Shown: positions 26,140 to 35,058, numbered from the stretch's first letter. The stretch is DNA of 64,000 nt from Ramlibacter albus (GCF_014297445.1 NZ_JACORU010000008.1:186001-250000), one strand, 5' to 3'. Numbers and translations are program-made. The notes: generated by a model from the letters alone, not told the origin.

Positions 26140-26788
26140 GCCGCCAGCGAACGCCGAATGCGGCCTCGATGCCGGCCACCGCGGCGTCATCCAGTGCGCG
26201 CGGCTTCGGGTCGCAAAGCTGCCAGAGCCTGGCCGTCTCTTCGAGCTCTTCCAGCACGGCCATCGCTTGCGCAGGTGTCTCGTGCCAGACGTTCGGGCCG
26301 AGGCGGCTGAGCATCACCGCGCGCAGCGCGATGCCGCGCTCGCGCCAGCGCGCGATCTCCTTCGCCACCAGGTCCGCAACGACAGGGTCTCCGGGACGGT
26401 GATAAGGGATGACCGGCACGTGGCCCACCTTCATCACGAAATAGGGCGTGATCGGCGGCAGCAGTTCCGCCGGCTGGCCCTGCAGCGTGAGCGCGACGCA
26501 ATGCGTGCTGTGGCTGTGGATCACGCAGCGCGCACCGGTCTCCGCATAGATGCGGCGATGAAGCGCCAGCGTCTTGCTTGCACGTTCACCGGACACTTGC
26601 GTGCCGTCGGGCGACACCTTGGCGAGTTGCGCGGCATCCAGGAAGCCGAGGCAAGCATCCGTCGGTGTGATCAGGAAACCGTCATCGAGCCGCACGCTGA
26701 TGTTGCCGGCCGTCGCGTGCACATAGCCGCGTTCGAAGAGACTGCGGCCGACACGGCAGATTTCGTCGCGCGCTTGCGTTTCTGTCAT
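26117..26788 (-). CDS. otnC: 3-oxo-tetronate 4-phosphate decarboxylase, class II aldolase family
   Basis: A 223-residue class II aldolase/adducin protein: TAGNISVRL (phosphate loop), ITPTDACLG, the zinc motif HSHSTH in CVIHSHSTHCVAL, and a further His in VIPYHRPGD. With its upstream partner, a DUF1537 kinase, it matches OtnC, which decarboxylates 3-oxo-tetronate 4-phosphate to dihydroxyacetone phosphate. Its ATG overlaps the kinase stop by 4 bases (ATGA), so the pair is coupled. No matching dehydrogenase, isomerase or transporter lies nearby. Confidence 0.85.
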   Translation of the reverse strand: MTETQARDEICRVGRSLFERGYVHATAGNISVRLDDGFLITPTDACLGFLDAAQLAKVSPDGTQVSGERASKTLALHRRIYAETGARCVIHSHSTHCVALTLQGQPAELLPPITPYFVMKVGHVPVIPYHRPGDPVVADLVAKEIARWRERGIALRAVMLSRLGPNVWHETPAQAMAVLEELEETARLWQLCDPKPRALDDAAVAGIEAAFGVRWRPVTPGPA

Positions 26789-28026
26789 TGCAGTTGCGTG
26801 AAGGCTTTGGTGAAGAAGTCGGGCGTGCCGAAGTTGCCCGATTTGAGCGCCAAGTGAAGGCCGGCGTGGCACCACGGCACGCCCGGATCGATCTGCGGGC
26901 CGATTCGCATCTGCCGCACGCCGAGTGCCTGTACCACGGCGCCCGAGGTCTCGCCGCCTGCCACGATGAGTTGCCCGACTCCTGCGTCGACCAGACCACG
27001 CGCGATCTTCGCGAGCGTTTTTTCAACCATCTCACCGGCCTCGCCGGCACCGATCGACTGCTGGATGCCGCGCACGACTTCCGGCGGCGCACTGGAGTAG
27101 ACGAGCACGGGTTTGTCGCCGAGCCGTGAACGTGCCCACACGAGCGCCTCGCCGGCGACATCCTGCCCCGCCGCGATGCGCAGCGGATCCACCGCGAAGG
27201 CGTCGAGCCCTTGCTGCAGGAAGTGCTGCACCTGCCCGTTCGTGGCTGCCGAGCAGCTGCCGGACACAACCGCTTTCGCGCCGGAGGCCGCGGGCAGCCG
27301 CGCCGCTTCGGTCGAGGGCGCGAGGCCGTGGTTCTGCGGCAGCCCGATGGCGACACCGGAGCCCGCAACCACCAGCGGCGCATCGGCAATCGCGCGGCCC
27401 AACGCGAGCAAGTCCTGGTTGTCGATCGCATCGACGATGGCGAAGCGCCCGCCTTCGCCGCCCAGCTTCGCGATGCGTCCGCGGATCGCTTCCGGTCCGC
27501 GGCGTACCACGTCGTGGTCGATGAGCCCTACCTTGCCGCGCGACTGCGCCTGCATCACGCGCACGAGGTTCGCGTCCGTCATCGGCGTGAGCGGGTGGTT
27601 GCGCATGCCCGAGTCGCTGAGCAGCACGTCGCCCACGAACAGGTGCCCCTTGAACACCGTGCGGCCGTTCTCGGGGAAGGCAGGCGTCACGCAGCAGAAG
27701 TCCGCCTTCAGTGCATCCATCAACGCTTCGGCCACGGGACCGATGTTGCCCTGCGGCGTCGAATCGAAGGTGGAGCACACCTTGAAGTAGAACTGTCCGC
27801 AGCCTTGTGCCTGCAGCCAGCGCAGCGCGCCGATGGATTGCGAAACGGCCTGGGCCGCCGGTATGGTGCGCGACTTCAGCGCAACGACCACCGCGTCCAC
27901 GCCGGCTACGGGAGCGTCGGGTATGCCAATGGTCTGCACCACGCGCATCCCCGCTCGAACGAGGTTGTTGGCGAGGTCGGTAGCGCCTGTGAAATCATCC
28001 GCGATACATCCAAGGAGGAGTTTCAT
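26785..28026 (-). CDS. otnK: 3-oxo-tetronate kinase (DUF1537 family)
   Basis: A 413-residue four-carbon acid sugar kinase. The N-terminal domain has GCIADDFTGATDLANNL (residues 5-21) and YFKVCSTFDSTPQGNIGP; the C-terminal nucleotide-binding domain has VSGSCSAATNGQ and VAGGETSGAVVQALG. It phosphorylates 3-oxo-tetronate at C4 for OtnC. The ATG at 28026 with AAGGAGGAG upstream is chosen over the longer frame start at 28083. First gene of a two-gene unit. Confidence 0.88.
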   Translation of the reverse strand: MKLLLGCIADDFTGATDLANNLVRAGMRVVQTIGIPDAPVAGVDAVVVALKSRTIPAAQAVSQSIGALRWLQAQGCGQFYFKVCSTFDSTPQGNIGPVAEALMDALKADFCCVTPAFPENGRTVFKGHLFVGDVLLSDSGMRNHPLTPMTDANLVRVMQAQSRGKVGLIDHDVVRRGPEAIRGRIAKLGGEGGRFAIVDAIDNQDLLALGRAIADAPLVVAGSGVAIGLPQNHGLAPSTEAARLPAASGAKAVVSGSCSAATNGQVQHFLQQGLDAFAVDPLRIAAGQDVAGEALVWARSRLGDKPVLVYSSAPPEVVRGIQQSIGAGEAGEMVEKTLAKIARGLVDAGVGQLIVAGGETSGAVVQALGVRQMRIGPQIDPGVPWCHAGLHLALKSGNFGTPDFFTKAFTQLQ

Positions 28027-28121
28027 GGCACCGATGCTACGCCTTACCGTCATGTCGTTGCGCGAGCGCCCGTACGCAGGCAAAATTCCTACTCAGGATT
28101 CTTACTTCCAGGACGCAACAG

Positions 28122-28418
28122 ATGCAGGTCACCGGAAAAGGGCAGGTCACCATCCCCAAGCACATCCGCAACGCGGCTGGCGTGGCGCCGGGCAGCGAGG
28201 TCGAGTTCAGCCTCGAAGGCAGCCGGATCGTCATCACGCCCGTCGCTACGGCTGTGCGCAACGACCGTCGTGCCGCCCTGCGAAAGGCAGCCGCCAGGGT
28301 GCGGGCGAGCCTCGCACCCGAGTTTCGTCAGCTCGGTGCGCAGGAGATCATGGAGTTCCTGCGCGGCGACGAACCGTTGAACAAGCCTCGCAGGCCCGCG
28401 GCGCGTGGCAGCCGCTAG
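28122..28418 (+). CDS. vapB: AbrB/VapB-type antitoxin
   Basis: A 98-residue protein. The first 45 residues form a SpoVT/AbrB DNA-binding fold (MQVTGKGQVTIPKHIRNAAG, GSEVEFSLEGSRIVI). The tail is basic and longer than usual, with RRPAARGSR at the end. It overlaps the PIN toxin by 14 bases. An AT-richer patch with an imperfect inverted repeat (ATTCCT and AGGATT, about 28085-28102) lies upstream and may be its operator. It should bind and silence its own promoter with the toxin. Confidence 0.78.
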   Translation: MQVTGKGQVTIPKHIRNAAGVAPGSEVEFSLEGSRIVITPVATAVRNDRRAALRKAAARVRASLAPEFRQLGAQEIMEFLRGDEPLNKPRRPAARGSR

Positions 28419-28860
28419 GAGCGTTGGAACCGGCGTCCTTGCTGCCTACGACGGCAGCGCGGGCGTGATGGTCGACACGAACATCTGGGTGGATTGCGTC
28501 GACGACGGCAGCGCGTGGCAGGACTGGGCGGTCGAACAGCTGCAGCAGTGCAGCGAGCGTTCGCCACTGCACATCAACATCGTCATCTACGCCGAATTGC
28601 TCGTGCCACGGCCGGACGTCCGGGCGCTGGACGCATTGCTCGATGTGTATGACACATTGCGCAGCGCACTGCCGTGGTCATGCGCGGCACTCGCGGCGGG
28701 GGCGTTTTCGCTGTACCGACAGCGTGGAGGGGCCCGGTTGCGGCCGATGCCGGACTTCTACATCGGGGCGCACGCAGCAGTGGCAAACCTGAGTGTCCTC
28801 ACGCGCGATCCGGCAGGCTACGCCAGCTACTTTCCCCGGTTGAAGCTGCTTGCGCCTTGA
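28405..28860 (+). CDS. vapC: PIN-domain ribonuclease toxin, VapC-like
   Basis: A PIN protein. Acidic residues sit as expected: Asp in MVDTNIWVD, Glu in VIYAELLV and Asp in MPDFYIGAHA. The C-terminus LTRDPAGYASYFPRLKLLAP is typical of VapC homologues. The frame starts at GTG 28405, giving 151 residues overlapping the antitoxin; an internal ATG at 28468 gives 130 residues, closer to usual VapC length, so the true start is open. Likely cleaves tRNA or rRNA when freed from VapB; the target is unknown. Confidence 0.8.
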   Translation: MAAARSVGTGVLAAYDGSAGVMVDTNIWVDCVDDGSAWQDWAVEQLQQCSERSPLHINIVIYAELLVPRPDVRALDALLDVYDTLRSALPWSCAALAAGAFSLYRQRGGARLRPMPDFYIGAHAAVANLSVLTRDPAGYASYFPRLKLLAP

Positions 28861-28870
28861 CGGCACAAAA

Positions 28871-29116
28871 TCACTTCTCGCCTGCGCCCCGCCGCTGCGC
28901 CCCCATCTCCCGCATCACCCTTTCCATCGCATCGCGATGCCCCTCGATCACCTCCAGCGTGCGCTGCATCGAGTGCAGCAGCGAGTACGCGGCCTGCAGC
29001 TCCGCGCCCCTCAATACCCCGCGTGCGATCAGCGCCTCCTGCGCGGCGACACGGCGCCGCGCCTCCGCGACCCTCGCATCCGCCCGCCCGAGGGCTTCGG
29101 GATCGTCTGGCGTCAT
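28871..29116 (-). CDS. small helical protein of unknown function
   Basis: An 81-residue open frame beginning MTPDDPEALGRADARVAEAR and ending MERVMREMGAQRRGAGEK. It is rich in Ala, Arg and Glu with heptad-like spacing, so it is probably a helical or coiled-coil protein. The start at 29116 sits 74 bases downstream of the truncated Crp/Fnr gene on the same strand. Not recognised. An overlapping frame (28827-29177) is also open, so the call rests on amino-acid composition only. Confidence 0.42.
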   Translation of the reverse strand: MTPDDPEALGRADARVAEARRRVAAQEALIARGVLRGAELQAAYSLLHSMQRTLEVIEGHRDAMERVMREMGAQRRGAGEK

Positions 29117-29190
29117 TCCCTGGCTCCATGTTTTCCGGAGCGTGCACGTTAACCAAACGTTCTGTGCGTTTGCGCACATAGCGAAAAGGG

Positions 29191-29682
29191 TCAGCCGCGC
29201 GAGCGAAGCATCGAATCGTATTCCGCGCGCACGAGGCCGTAGCAAGGGCATGAGATGTCTTCGAGCTTCGCGCGGTCGACGACGGTGATCCGCCCGCGGC
29301 TGTACGCGATGGCGTGCCGCTGCTGCAGCAGGGAAGCCGCGCGGCTCACGGTCGGCCGCCGCTCGCCCAGCATCTGCGCGAAGCAGTCGCCGGGCGCGCG
29401 CGGCGCGCCCAGGAAGAGCGGCAAGCCGACCACGCCTTCGTTGCCGATCGTGCCGACCTCTATGGTGGCCTGCGTTCCCTGCACGGATGCCAGCATGGAC
29501 ATGACGCCGCCGGTGGGGAACCACGCGTACCGGATGGGTTTGCCTTCCACCATCAGTTGCGCGCGGATCTCGAGCGGCACGCGCGTGAGGTCCTTCGCGA
29601 CGACGGCCAGCGTCTTCGCGTCCAGCAGGTCCAGCAGGCGGTTGGCGTGCAACGCCGCTTCGTCGTCGGCACCGAGGGGCAT
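29191..29682 (-). pseudogene. Crp/Fnr-type regulator with large internal in-frame deletion
   Basis: The frame is intact at 163 residues, but homologues are about 230-240. Residues 1-97 match the cNMP-fold sensor (YAWFPTGGVMSMLASV, TIGNEGVVGLPLFLGAPRAPG). The sequence then jumps straight to FAQMLGERRPTVSRAAS, the second half of the helix-turn-helix, and ends with the usual GRITVVDRAKLEDISCPCY tail. The dimerisation helix and first HTH helix, about 70 residues, are missing. The join lies next to a GC hairpin (GGGCGCG and CGCGCCC, about 29391-29410). It is probably non-functional, or a sequence fault. Confidence 0.7.
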
Positions 29683-29764
29683 GTAGGACCTCCTTTGCCG
29701 CGAAGGTAGACCCCGCGCGCTCGGCCGTGGCGTAGGCCGACTTCGGGTCAGCTATGCTTTCCCG

Positions 29765-30493
29765 ATGGACGCATCGATCACCCAGACTTTCACGCCCACC
29801 GGCAAGCTGCGCGCCGCCATCAACACCGGCAATGCCGTGCTGGCCCGCAAGGACGGCGACAGCGCCAAGGGCGTGTCCGTCGACCTCGCCAACGAATTCG
29901 CCAAGCGCATCGGGGCGCAGCTGGAGCTCGTCGCGGTCGACACCGCCGCGAAATCCGTCGATGCCGTGTCGAGCGAGCAGGCCGACATCGGCTTCTTCGC
30001 CATCGACCCCAAGCGCGGCGAGCACATCGCGTTCACGGCGCCCTATGTGCTGATCGAAGGCGCGTACCTCGTGAAGCAGGACTCGCCCTTGCAGGCCAAC
30101 GAGGAAGTGGACCGCGCAGGCCATCGCGTGGTGGTCGGGCAGGGCAGTGCGTACGACCTGTACCTCACCCGCGAGATCGAGCACGCGACGATCCTGCGTG
30201 CGCCGTCCACGCCCGCCGTGGTCGAGCACTTCCTGCAGGAAGGTGCCGACGTCGCGGCCGGCGTGAAGCAGCAGCACGAGCTGGAGATGAAGAATCGCGC
30301 GGGCTTGCGCCTGCTGCCCGGCCGCTTCATGGTGATCCGCCAGGCGATGGGTTGCCCGCGCTTGCGCGGGGAGGCCGCTGCGAAGGAACTGGCGCGCTTC
30401 GTCGAGGAGATGAAGGCCAGCGGCTTCGTGGCCGAGGCGCTGAAGCGCCATGGGGTCGAGGGCGCGGGCGTGGCGCCTCCTGAAGCAGCCTAG
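29765..30493 (+). CDS. family 3 extracellular solute-binding-like protein without signal peptide
   Basis: A 242-residue periplasmic-binding fold of the SBP_bac_3 type: GKLRAAINTGNAVLA, GVSVDLANEFAKRIGAQLELV, ADIGFFAIDPKRGEHIAFTAPYVLIEGAYLV. These are amino-acid ABC receptor features. It begins MDASITQTFTPTGKL with no hydrophobic leader, and no in-frame upstream start supplies one, so it is predicted cytoplasmic. No permease or ATPase is adjacent. It could bind a ligand for sensing or enzyme use. Converges on the cyclophilin with a 4-base overlap. Confidence 0.78.
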   Translation: MDASITQTFTPTGKLRAAINTGNAVLARKDGDSAKGVSVDLANEFAKRIGAQLELVAVDTAAKSVDAVSSEQADIGFFAIDPKRGEHIAFTAPYVLIEGAYLVKQDSPLQANEEVDRAGHRVVVGQGSAYDLYLTREIEHATILRAPSTPAVVEHFLQEGADVAAGVKQQHELEMKNRAGLRLLPGRFMVIRQAMGCPRLRGEAAAKELARFVEEMKASGFVAEALKRHGVEGAGVAPPEAA

Positions 30494-31074
30494 AGCCGCT
30501 TCACCGACTTCGCCTGGTACGGCTCCTCCAGGAACTGCTGCGGCTTGGCCTGCGCATGGATCTTGCGCACCACGTCCATGCCTTCCACCACTTGCCCGAA
30601 CGCCGCGAAACCCTGCCCGTCGGGGTGGCGGCGGCCGCCGAAGTCCAGCTCCGGCTGGTCGCCGATGCAGATGAAGAACTCGCCCGCGGCGGTGCCCGGC
30701 GCGGCGCGCGCCATCGACACGGTGCCGTCCTTGTGCTTCAACCCGGTGTCTCGCGTGGTCTCGTGCTTGATCGCAGGGAAAGGTGGCGGCACGCCGTCGG
30801 GCAACCGCATGCCCCACTGCACCACCTGGATCTTGTGCGGCGTGTTCGCGGGCTGGTTCGCAAGGGACACGAGCCGGTAGAAGAGGGCGTCCTCGAGGTA
30901 GCCCTCGTCGACGTACCGGAGGAAGTTCGCCACCGTCACCGGCGCCACGTCGGGGTCCACCTGGATGACGAAGTTGCCGAATTCGGTCTCGACGCGCACG
31001 CGCACGGGCGTGGCGGCGAAGGCACGGCCGATTGCACCTGCGCAGGCGAGGGTGAGGACGGTACGACGCTTCAT
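30490..31074 (-). CDS. periplasmic cyclophilin-type peptidyl-prolyl isomerase
   Basis: A 194-residue protein with signal peptide MKRRTVLTLACAGAIGRAFA (cleavage about residue 20) and a cyclophilin domain: FGNFVIQVDPDVAPVTVANFL, FYRLVSLANQ, MARAAPGTAAGEFFICIGDQPELDFGG and FAAFGQVVEGMDVVRKI. The core is somewhat diverged: the usual FHR at the active site is YRL, so catalytic strength is uncertain. It would assist folding of exported proteins. It is divergent from the LysR gene. Confidence 0.87.
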   Translation of the reverse strand: MKRRTVLTLACAGAIGRAFAATPVRVRVETEFGNFVIQVDPDVAPVTVANFLRYVDEGYLEDALFYRLVSLANQPANTPHKIQVVQWGMRLPDGVPPPFPAIKHETTRDTGLKHKDGTVSMARAAPGTAAGEFFICIGDQPELDFGGRRHPDGQGFAAFGQVVEGMDVVRKIHAQAKPQQFLEEPYQAKSVKRL

Positions 31075-31107
31075 GCCCTGACTTTAATGGCTAATATCGC
31101 GCCGACC

Positions 31108-32013
31108 ATGGACCCCATCCAGGCAATGCGCGTCTTCGTCCGCGTCGTGGAGGCCGGCACCTTCACGCAGGCGGCAGTGTCGCTCGGGCTGCCCAAGGGC
31201 ACGGTGACCAAGCAGGTGCAGGCGCTCGAGGCGCGGCTGCAGGTGCGGCTGCTCAACCGCACCACGCGGCAGGTGAAGGTGACGCCCGAAGGCTCCGAGT
31301 ACTACCAGCGCGTGCTGCGGCTGCTGCGCGAGTTCGACGAGATCGAGGCGGACCTCGGCGATGCGCGTGCGAAGCCGCGCGGGCTGGTGCGCGTCGATGC
31401 GCCATCGTCGATCTCGCGCGCGTTGCTGTGCCCCGCGCTGCCGGCCTTCCACGACCGCTACCCCGTCCTGCGCATCGACCTCGGCGTGAGCGACAACACG
31501 GTGGATTTGCTGAAGGAGAACGTCGACTGCGTGATCCGCGGCGGCCGGCTCGCGGACGAATCGCTCGTCGCGCGCAAAGTGGGCGACCTGCGCTTCGCCA
31601 CCGTCGCTTCGCCTGCTTACCTGCGCAAGCACGGCGTGCCCGCGCAGCCCGAAGACCTCGTGGCCGGCCACCGCAGCGTGATCTTCTTCTCCGCGCAGAC
31701 CGGGCGCCGCTACCCGATGGTGTTCGGCCGCGGCGATGCGCGCCGCGAAGCCACGCCGCCGCATGCGCTCGCGGTGAACGACAGCAACGCGCATCTCGCG
31801 GCCGTGCTCGCGGGCGGCGGCGTGGGGCAGTTCGTGCGCGTGCTCGTCGCGCCTTACCTGCGAAGCGGCGAGCTCGTCGAGGTGCTGGCGGACTGGGAGC
31901 GCGCGCCGCTGGCCGCGTATGTCGGCTACCGCTCCCGCACGCACGTGCCGGCGCGGGTGCGTACCTTCATCGATTGGACGGTGGAGCTCTTCGCTACGCA
32001 CCCGGACGTGTAG
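31108..32013 (+). CDS. LysR family transcriptional regulator
   Basis: A 301-residue LTTR. The N-terminal winged HTH is MDPIQAMRVFVRVVEAGTFT, AVSLGLPKGTVTKQVQALE and RLLNRTTRQVKVTPEG. The effector domain starts near residue 90 (GLVRVDAPSSISRALL) and includes DCVIRGGRLADESLVARKVG, typical of the large DsdC/CrgA-like group. An in-frame ATG at 31087 would add seven residues. It reads in the same direction as the hydrolase 95 bases downstream, with a perfect inverted repeat between them. Confidence 0.9.
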   Translation: MDPIQAMRVFVRVVEAGTFTQAAVSLGLPKGTVTKQVQALEARLQVRLLNRTTRQVKVTPEGSEYYQRVLRLLREFDEIEADLGDARAKPRGLVRVDAPSSISRALLCPALPAFHDRYPVLRIDLGVSDNTVDLLKENVDCVIRGGRLADESLVARKVGDLRFATVASPAYLRKHGVPAQPEDLVAGHRSVIFFSAQTGRRYPMVFGRGDARREATPPHALAVNDSNAHLAAVLAGGGVGQFVRVLVAPYLRSGELVEVLADWERAPLAAYVGYRSRTHVPARVRTFIDWTVELFATHPDV

Positions 32014-32034
32014 TTGTTTCCTTCCCGGAAACAA
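32014..32034. promoter_or_regulatory. perfect inverted repeat between lysR gene and hydrolase gene
   Basis: TTGTTTCC (32014-32021) and GGAAACAA (32027-32034) are perfect 8-base arms around a 5-base spacer, starting at the base after the LysR stop. Its core TTCC-N5-GGAA fits the T-N11-A form of a LysR operator. It might instead be a weak terminator, as only a short TGCTTT follows. Confidence 0.5.
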
Positions 32035-32107
32035 TGCTTTCGCGGCGCACCGGCTTTATCTGGGGCCAGCGGGTTCCTACATTCGCAGCACACGAAAGGA
32101 ACCCACC

Positions 32108-32950
32108 ATGTCCACCGCCGTCGCAACCCCCAACCGCTTCGCCGAACTCAAGGACCGCCGCATCGCGTACCGCGTGATCGGCGAAGGCCGCACGCTGCTG
32201 CTGCTCAACCGCTTTCGCGGCAACCTCGACACCTGGGACCCCGCGTTCCTCGACGGGCTCGCGGCCGGTGGCCTGCGAGTCATCACCTTCGACTACAGCG
32301 GGCTCGGCTTGTCCACCGGCGCGCCTTCGTACGACCCATCCTCGCTCGCCCGCGACGCGGTCGAACTGATGGCCGCGCTGGACCTCACCGACGTCGCCGT
32401 CGGCGGCTGGTCCATCGGCGGCATCGCCGCGCAGCTCGTGATGGCGATGGCGTCCGAGCGCGTGGCGCAGCTCGTGCTGGTGGGCACCACGCCGCCCGGT
32501 CCGCTGGTGAAAACGGGCGAGCAGCTGTTCTACGACCTCGCGCGCAAGCCGGTGAACACGCACGAGGACGAAGTCGCGCTGTTCTTCGAGCCGAAGTCCG
32601 AGGCCAGCCGCGAAGCGGCGAAGCAGTCCGCGCGCCGCATCGCCCAGCGCACCGAGGGCCGCAGCCCCCCGGTGGACGGCGGATGGGCGGCGCGCAACAT
32701 CGGCGATGCGCCGAAGAACCCGCTCTTCCCCGCGCCGCCGATCCTGCAACTGCTCAAGGCGACGCGCAAACCCATCCTTCACGTGGGCGGCGACCACGAC
32801 ATCATCTGCCCGGTGGAGAACTGGTACGCGCTCAACGGCGCGCTGACGACGCTGCAGGTGGTGACCTTCCCGCAGGCGGGGCACGGGCCGCAGCACCAGT
32901 ACCCGCAGGCGTCGGCCGCTGCCATCGCCACGTTCGTGCGCAACACCTGA
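32108..32950 (+). CDS. alpha/beta hydrolase
   Basis: A 280-residue alpha/beta hydrolase fold: LLLLNRFRGNLDTWDPAFLDGL (the oxyanion HG is replaced by NRFRG), VITFDYSGLGLSTG, nucleophile elbow GGWSIGG with Ser, acid in HVGGDHDIICP and catalytic His in AGHGPQHQYP. This set resembles the group near fluoroacetate/chloroperoxidase-like hydrolases often controlled by a neighbouring LysR. AAAGGAACC precedes the ATG at 32108. Substrate unknown; cytoplasmic. Confidence 0.83.
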   Translation: MSTAVATPNRFAELKDRRIAYRVIGEGRTLLLLNRFRGNLDTWDPAFLDGLAAGGLRVITFDYSGLGLSTGAPSYDPSSLARDAVELMAALDLTDVAVGGWSIGGIAAQLVMAMASERVAQLVLVGTTPPGPLVKTGEQLFYDLARKPVNTHEDEVALFFEPKSEASREAAKQSARRIAQRTEGRSPPVDGGWAARNIGDAPKNPLFPAPPILQLLKATRKPILHVGGDHDIICPVENWYALNGALTTLQVVTFPQAGHGPQHQYPQASAAAIATFVRNT

Positions 32951-34951
32951 TCACGAAGCGACCGGCCGCCCTTCGAGCTGCGGCGCCGGCGGAAGCCCCG
33001 TCGCCTCGAGGATTTCGTCCTCGGCCAGCGTCTCCTTCTTCAGCAGCGCCGCCACGAGCGCATCGAGCGCCGCGCGGTGCTCGCGCAGCAGGCGCTTCGC
33101 CTCCTCGTGGCAGCCGTGGATGATGCGGTTCACCTCCGCATCGATCAGCGCCGCGGTCTGCTCGCTGAACGGCTTCTCGCCGCCGAAGCCCATCGACGTG
33201 CCGAGGTACGCGTTCTCGCGCGGCGCGAGCTGCACCATGCCGATCGCATCGCTCATGCCCCAGCGCGTGACCATGCCGCGCGCGATGTGGGTGGCCTGCT
33301 CGATGTCGTTCTCGGCGCCGGTCGTCTTGGTGCCGTACACCACTTCCTCGGCCGCGCGGCCGCCCAGCATGCCGATGATGCGCGCGCGCAGGTAGGCCTC
33401 GGGGTAGTTGTAGCGGTCGGTCTGCGGCCGCTGGTAGGTCACGCCGAGGGCCTGCCCGCGCGGCACGATGCTCACGCGGTGCACGGGGTCGGCGCCCGGC
33501 ACCAGCAGGCCGAGGACGGCGTGGCCGCTCTCGTGGTACGCGATGCGCTCGCGGTCTTCGGCCGTCAGCAGCAGCGGCCGCTCGGGGCCGAGCACGATCT
33601 TCTCCAGCGCGTCGAGGAAGTCCTTGTGCGTCACCGCGTCCTCGGCGCGCCGCGCCGCGAGCAGCGCCGCTTCGTTCACCAGGTTCTTCAGGTCCGCACC
33701 GGAGAAGCCGGGGGTGGCCTGCGCCAGTTCCTCGAGGTTCACGTCGGCCGCGAGCGGCACCTTGCGCACGTGCACGCGCAGGATCGCCTCGCGGCCGGCC
33801 TTGTCCGGCAGGTTCACCACCACGCGCCGGTCGAAGCGGCCGGGGCGCAGCAGCGCGCGGTCCAGCACGTCCGGCGTGTTCGTTGCGGCCAGCACGATGA
33901 TGCCTTCGCGGCCGCTGAAGCCGTCCATCTCGGTCAGGATCTGCTGCAGCGTCTGCTCCTGCTCGCTGTGGCCGCCGCCCATCATCATGCCGCCACGTGC
34001 GCGGCCGATCGCGTCGATCTCGTCGATGAAGATGATGGCCGGCGCGCTTTCCCGCGCCTGCTTGAAGAGGTCGCGCACGCGCGCGGCGCCCACGCCCACG
34101 ATCATCTCCACGAACTCGGCGGCGCTCATCGAGAAGAACGGCACGCCGGCCTCACCGGCCACTGCCTTGGCCAGCAGCGTCTTGCCCGTCCCGGGTGAGC
34201 CGATGAGGAGCACGCCCTTGGGCGCGGTGCCGCCCAGCCGCGTGTACTTCTCCGGTGCCTTGAGGAAGTCGACGATCTCCACCAGCTCGTTCTCGGCTTC
34301 ATCGATGCCGGCGACGTCGTTGAAGGTCACGCGGTTCGCCGGGTCGGCGGCGTCGTACCGCTTGGCCTTGCTCTTGCCGATGCCGAACATCCCGCCGCCT
34401 AGCCCGCCACCGCCGCCTTGCGCGGCGCGGCGGTACAGCCACACGTAGAACCCGATCAGCAGCAGCGCCGGCCCGAAGCCGTAGAGCAGGGTGGCCCAGC
34501 CGCTGCCCTGCTGGATGGGCACCGCGCTGATCTCCACGCCATGCTCGATCAGGTAGCCCTCGAGGTTGCGGTCGAAGAAGGCGGGCAGCTCGGTGGTGAA
34601 GTGGATGGAGGTGCGTGGCGGCGGCAGCAGTCGCCGGTCGATGGCCGTGCGCGGCGCGCTGGCCGCGCGCGCCTGCTTCACGTCCTCCGGCGTCGGCCAG
34701 GTCACCGGCGCGCGAAAGCGCCCTTCGATGGCGGTGCCGCGGCTGTAGATGGCGGTGATGTTGTTCTTGCCCACCTCCTCGCGGAACACGGTGTAGGGCA
34801 CGGTCACCGGCGCGTCGGCCTGCGGGAACAGTTGCGTGACGATGAAGTAGTTGATGGCCAGCACCACGACGAACCACCACCACGACTTGCGGGGCGGCAT
34901 GGCCGGCGTGGCGGGCGGCGGGGTCGGCCGCGGGGGAGGGGTTCCGTTCAT
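32951..34951 (-). CDS. FtsH-type ATP-dependent zinc metalloprotease
   Basis: A 666-residue membrane AAA protease. A Pro-rich N-terminus is followed by TM1 (about 24-41), a periplasmic part (about 42-152), TM2 (about 154-173), a Gly-rich linker and the AAA domain with Walker A GSPGTGKT (251-258), Walker B IIFIDEID and RPGRFDRR. The protease zinc site is HESGH (473-477). It degrades membrane and short-lived proteins. The Pro-rich cytosolic tail and long Ala/Pro-rich periplasmic part suggest a paralogue rather than the housekeeping ftsH, which usually neighbours rlmE and folP. ATG at 34951 is chosen because TM1 follows it. Confidence 0.93.
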   Translation of the reverse strand: MNGTPPPRPTPPPATPAMPPRKSWWWFVVVLAINYFIVTQLFPQADAPVTVPYTVFREEVGKNNITAIYSRGTAIEGRFRAPVTWPTPEDVKQARAASAPRTAIDRRLLPPPRTSIHFTTELPAFFDRNLEGYLIEHGVEISAVPIQQGSGWATLLYGFGPALLLIGFYVWLYRRAAQGGGGGLGGGMFGIGKSKAKRYDAADPANRVTFNDVAGIDEAENELVEIVDFLKAPEKYTRLGGTAPKGVLLIGSPGTGKTLLAKAVAGEAGVPFFSMSAAEFVEMIVGVGAARVRDLFKQARESAPAIIFIDEIDAIGRARGGMMMGGGHSEQEQTLQQILTEMDGFSGREGIIVLAATNTPDVLDRALLRPGRFDRRVVVNLPDKAGREAILRVHVRKVPLAADVNLEELAQATPGFSGADLKNLVNEAALLAARRAEDAVTHKDFLDALEKIVLGPERPLLLTAEDRERIAYHESGHAVLGLLVPGADPVHRVSIVPRGQALGVTYQRPQTDRYNYPEAYLRARIIGMLGGRAAEEVVYGTKTTGAENDIEQATHIARGMVTRWGMSDAIGMVQLAPRENAYLGTSMGFGGEKPFSEQTAALIDAEVNRIIHGCHEEAKRLLREHRAALDALVAALLKKETLAEDEILEATGLPPAPQLEGRPVAS

Positions 34952-35058
34952 GCCCCCATCATGCCCAGCCGCGGGGGTTTCGTGGGGCGTGTGTCGCATC
35001 CCGGCTGGACTTTGGGGACCTGCTGTGGCCATCATTGCGGCGGACGGAGGAGACGTCG

